Below are positions 5,859 to 7,747 of a stretch of DNA of 7,747 bases, in pieces; the first letter of the stretch is position 1, and every line of letters starts with the position of its first letter. Both the position numbers and the translations under genes were made by a program. The notes beneath the pieces were generated by a model that was given only the letters and a program-made list of their open reading frames with translations, was not told the origin of the DNA and searched no databases. Source of the DNA: Gammaproteobacteria bacterium (GTDB taxonomy: Bacteria; Pseudomonadota; Gammaproteobacteria; Arenicellales; Poriferihabitantaceae); contig JAHRAW010000120.1 of NCBI GenBank assembly GCA_020027415.1, forward strand, positions 1 to 7,747, given 5' to 3'.

Positions 5859-7022
5859 ATGGCGCACCATTTCACCCGCGAAGAATTTGACACTCGGCTG
5901 CGCGCGGCGCGCGCGAGTTTAGCGACGCACGAGTTGCACGGCATATTGTTGTTTGCGCCGGAGAGCCACTATTATTTGAGCGGCTACGACACCTTCGGGT
6001 TTGCCCTGTTTCAGTGCATGGTGTTGCCGACCGACGGCGACCCGCACCTGCTGACGCGCGCGCCGGATTTGCGACAAGCGCAGCAAACTTCCATTCTCAC
6101 CGATGCGCAGATTCACATTTGGAGCGATGCGGACGGCGGCGACCCGCATGCCGCGCTGGTGCAGTTGTTGGCAAGCCTGAACTTACTCGGCAAAAATAAA
6201 CGCTTGGGGATTGAAACCAATACCCAAGGCTTAACCGCCTTCCATGGACAAAAAGTGCACGCCGCGTTGGCCGGGCAAGCGGAGTTGGTGGAGGCTTCCG
6301 AGGCGGTCAGTTTGTTGCGCCGGCGTAAAAGCAAAGCCGAACTCAGTTATCACCGCCGCGCCGCCGAACTCGCCGATGATGCGTTGGATGCGGCCTTGCG
6401 CGCCACCCACAGCGGCGCTTTTGAAGGCGACATTTTAGCCGCCATGCAAGGCGCAATCTTCGCCGGCGGCGGCGATTATGCCGGCAACGAATTCATCATC
6501 GGTTCCGGCGCGGCGGCGTTGCTGTGTCGCTACTACAGCGGTCGCCGCCACCTGTCGGCGCAAGATCAATTAACTTTGGAATGGGCCGGCGTCTACCGCC
6601 GCTACCACGCCGCCATGATGCGAACTTTGGTGGTGGGCAAAAGCAGCGCGCGGCAACAGAAAATGCAGGCCGCCACGGTGGAAGCGTTGGCGGCATGCGA
6701 GCAAGCCATTCGCCCCGGTGCGCCGATGGGCGATGTGTTTGCGGCGCACGCGCGGGTGTTGGATGCGCGCGGGTTTGCGCACGCCCGACTCAACGCGTGC
6801 GGTTATAGCATGGGCGCGAAATACACCCCCACTTGGATGGATCTGCCGGTGTTCTATCAAAACAACCCGCTGCTGATGGAGGTGGATAATGTATTTTTCC
6901 TGCACATGATCATCATGGATTCGGACGCCGGGCTGGCGATGTGCTACGGGCATTCGGTGTTGGTGACCGAAAGCGGCGCCGAGCGATTGAGTCGGCATTC
7001 GCTGGATTTGTTGGAGTGTTGA
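5859..7022 (+). CDS. Creatinase/M24-fold hydrolase lacking metal ligands (ectoine hydrolase-like)
   Basis: A 387-residue protein of the creatinase/prolidase superfamily: N-terminal domain about 1-150 (with SHYYLSGYDTFGF), C-terminal pita-bread domain about 158-387. It is probably cytoplasmic; no signal peptide is seen. The five M24 metal ligands are all replaced: E241 and A252 at the two Asp positions, Y316 for His, H349 and G364 for the two Glu. It also lacks the creatinase pair, with R224 where creatinase has its catalytic His and M254 where it has Glu. H365 (equivalent to creatinase H376) remains. The EWAGVYRRYHAAMMRT segment resembles the non-metal ectoine hydrolase (DoeA/EutD) branch, so it may cleave a small amide, amidine or cyclic osmolyte; the substrate is unknown. 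I chose ATG 5859 because MAHHFTREEF fits family N termini; the frame opens to 5763 and no strong Shine-Dalgarno is present. Databases may label it Xaa-Pro aminopeptidase, which the residues do not support. Confidence 0.85.
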   Translation: MAHHFTREEFDTRLRAARASLATHELHGILLFAPESHYYLSGYDTFGFALFQCMVLPTDGDPHLLTRAPDLRQAQQTSILTDAQIHIWSDADGGDPHAALVQLLASLNLLGKNKRLGIETNTQGLTAFHGQKVHAALAGQAELVEASEAVSLLRRRKSKAELSYHRRAAELADDALDAALRATHSGAFEGDILAAMQGAIFAGGGDYAGNEFIIGSGAAALLCRYYSGRRHLSAQDQLTLEWAGVYRRYHAAMMRTLVVGKSSARQQKMQAATVEALAACEQAIRPGAPMGDVFAAHARVLDARGFAHARLNACGYSMGAKYTPTWMDLPVFYQNNPLLMEVDNVFFLHMIIMDSDAGLAMCYGHSVLVTESGAERLSRHSLDLLEC

Positions 7023-7033
7023 AGCGCGCGCTG

Positions 7034-7057
7034 AGAGCCGCTTAGAGCCGCTTAGAG
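7034..7057. repeat. Short 10-base tandem repeat between convergent genes
   Basis: AGAGCCGCTT occurs twice in tandem (7034-7043 and 7044-7053), followed by AGAG. It fills most of the 29-base gap between the two convergent stop codons and includes the methyltransferase stop (minus-strand TAA, 7052-7054). It forms no terminator hairpin. Confidence 0.5.
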
Positions 7058-7747
7058 ATATTGAATCTGCGCGTTTTGATTTTTGAGATACGCGTTTAAG
7101 TATTCCATCGGACGATTGCCTTTGACTGAATTGCAGTGCCCGCATAGCAACTGCAGATTTTCCACCACCTCCGCGCCGCCTTTGGACTTGGGAAAAATGT
7201 GGTCAATGTGAAAATGGCGGGCGGAATCAAAATGCGTGTTGCAGCCGTTGCAATTGCCGCCCTGCAATTTGTAGAAATGTTGGCGGATGCGTTCTTTGTT
7301 CCAATCCAGCGGCTGTTGGTCGGTGCGATGCGGCGGCGTTTTGTAGGCGTCAAAATCCACGCCCACTTGCGCGCCTTGATCTTCCGGCAGCATGCCTTGC
7401 GCGATGGCGTCGGTTAACCGCTGCTTAACTAATTTGACGGCGACATCGGATAAATCCACGCCGATCCAGTTGCGTTTTAATTCGTGGGCGGCGACGCAAG
7501 TGGTTGCGCAACCGCAGAACGGATCCATCACTAAATCACCTTCGTTGCTGCTGGCTAAAATAATTCGCCGAAGCAATGCCAGCGGTTTTTGCGTGGGATA
7601 GCCAAGCCGTTCTTTTGAAACATTGATCACCGGCTTTAGTTTTTCATCATCGCCCGGCGAACCGCTGTCCCATATATCGCGGTTGAGAACCGCCATCGGA
7701 TATTTCCAGATTGCATCCGCTGTCTCGCCGCCGAAAAAAGGTTTGTC
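7052..7747 (-). CDS. DNA methyltransferase with C-terminal HNH nuclease domain (partial, 5' end beyond window)
   Basis: The 231 visible residues are the C-terminal part; the frame stays open to the window edge, so the ATG at 7696 is internal. The first domain is an N6-adenine/N4-cytosine methyltransferase of the beta order. SKERLGYPTQKP (about 44-55, motif X region) precedes the S-adenosylmethionine motif I DPFCGCATT (75-83) and WIGVDLS (motif II). The DPPY catalytic motif should lie upstream, outside the window. After a linker (about 112-155) comes an HNH endonuclease domain: CNGC (166-169), HIDH (180-183), LLCGHCN (200-206) and KGNRP. The two CxxC pairs would bind zinc and the histidines the catalytic metal. 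It may therefore modify and cut DNA in one chain; specificity is not predictable. It converges on the M24-like gene. Confidence 0.9.
   Translation of the reverse strand, partial: DKPFFGGETADAIWKYPMAVLNRDIWDSGSPGDDEKLKPVINVSKERLGYPTQKPLALLRRIILASSNEGDLVMDPFCGCATTCVAAHELKRNWIGVDLSDVAVKLVKQRLTDAIAQGMLPEDQGAQVGVDFDAYKTPPHRTDQQPLDWNKERIRQHFYKLQGGNCNGCNTHFDSARHFHIDHIFPKSKGGAEVVENLQLLCGHCNSVKGNRPMEYLNAYLKNQNAQIQYL

Noticed and set aside
6570..7145. 191-residue open frame on the minus strand opposite the M24-like gene
   Set aside because: It overlaps two well-supported genes and shows no recognisable domain; it is a shadow frame.
7694..7696. ATG as true start of a 214-residue methyltransferase-HNH protein
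   Set aside because: The frame is open to the window edge with 17 further plausible codons, and the catalytic DPPY motif of a beta-class enzyme must lie further upstream.

Overview
The window is GC-rich DNA that reads like a gammaproteobacterial chromosome, probably marine or animal-associated. The main evidence is a uvrD gene that is collinear with E. coli UvrD from its first residues (MDVS-LLD-type start) to its C-terminal KFGEGT/KWLV module, and an elongator tRNA-Met of the usual gammaproteobacterial form with an encoded CCA end. The species cannot be named from the sequence.

Layout, left to right. Positions 1-186 hold a MITE-like palindromic repeat just beyond the 3' end of uvrD. Then come uvrD (minus strand, DNA helicase II) and a 270-base divergent spacer. 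That spacer carries a perfect TATAAT facing uvrD and, facing the other way, a TACAAT box next to a GTTAGC/GCTAAC palindrome. Next is tpa (plus strand), a class III aminotransferase that closely matches taurine:pyruvate aminotransferase. A tRNA-Met(CAT) gene on the minus strand converges on tpa and is followed by a second copy of the palindromic repeat. The next pair is head to head: a creatinase (minus) and a 387-residue paralogue of the same 'pita-bread' M24 fold (plus). The right edge is the 3' part of a gene (minus) for a beta-class DNA methyltransferase with an HNH nuclease domain fused to its C terminus.

The metabolic genes fit together as scavenging of small nitrogen compounds typical of animal tissue. 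Tpa would take the amino group from taurine, giving sulfoacetaldehyde and alanine. Creatinase would split creatine into sarcosine and urea. The divergent paralogue lacks both the metallopeptidase metal ligands and the creatinase catalytic His/Glu pair, so it is probably a hydrolase of an unassigned small substrate. The downstream steps (sulfoacetaldehyde breakdown, sarcosine oxidation, urease) and transporters are not in this window, and the genes do not form one operon.

The items most worth following up are the divergent creatinase/paralogue pair and the methyltransferase-HNH fusion. No CRISPR array, integrase or transposase was seen.
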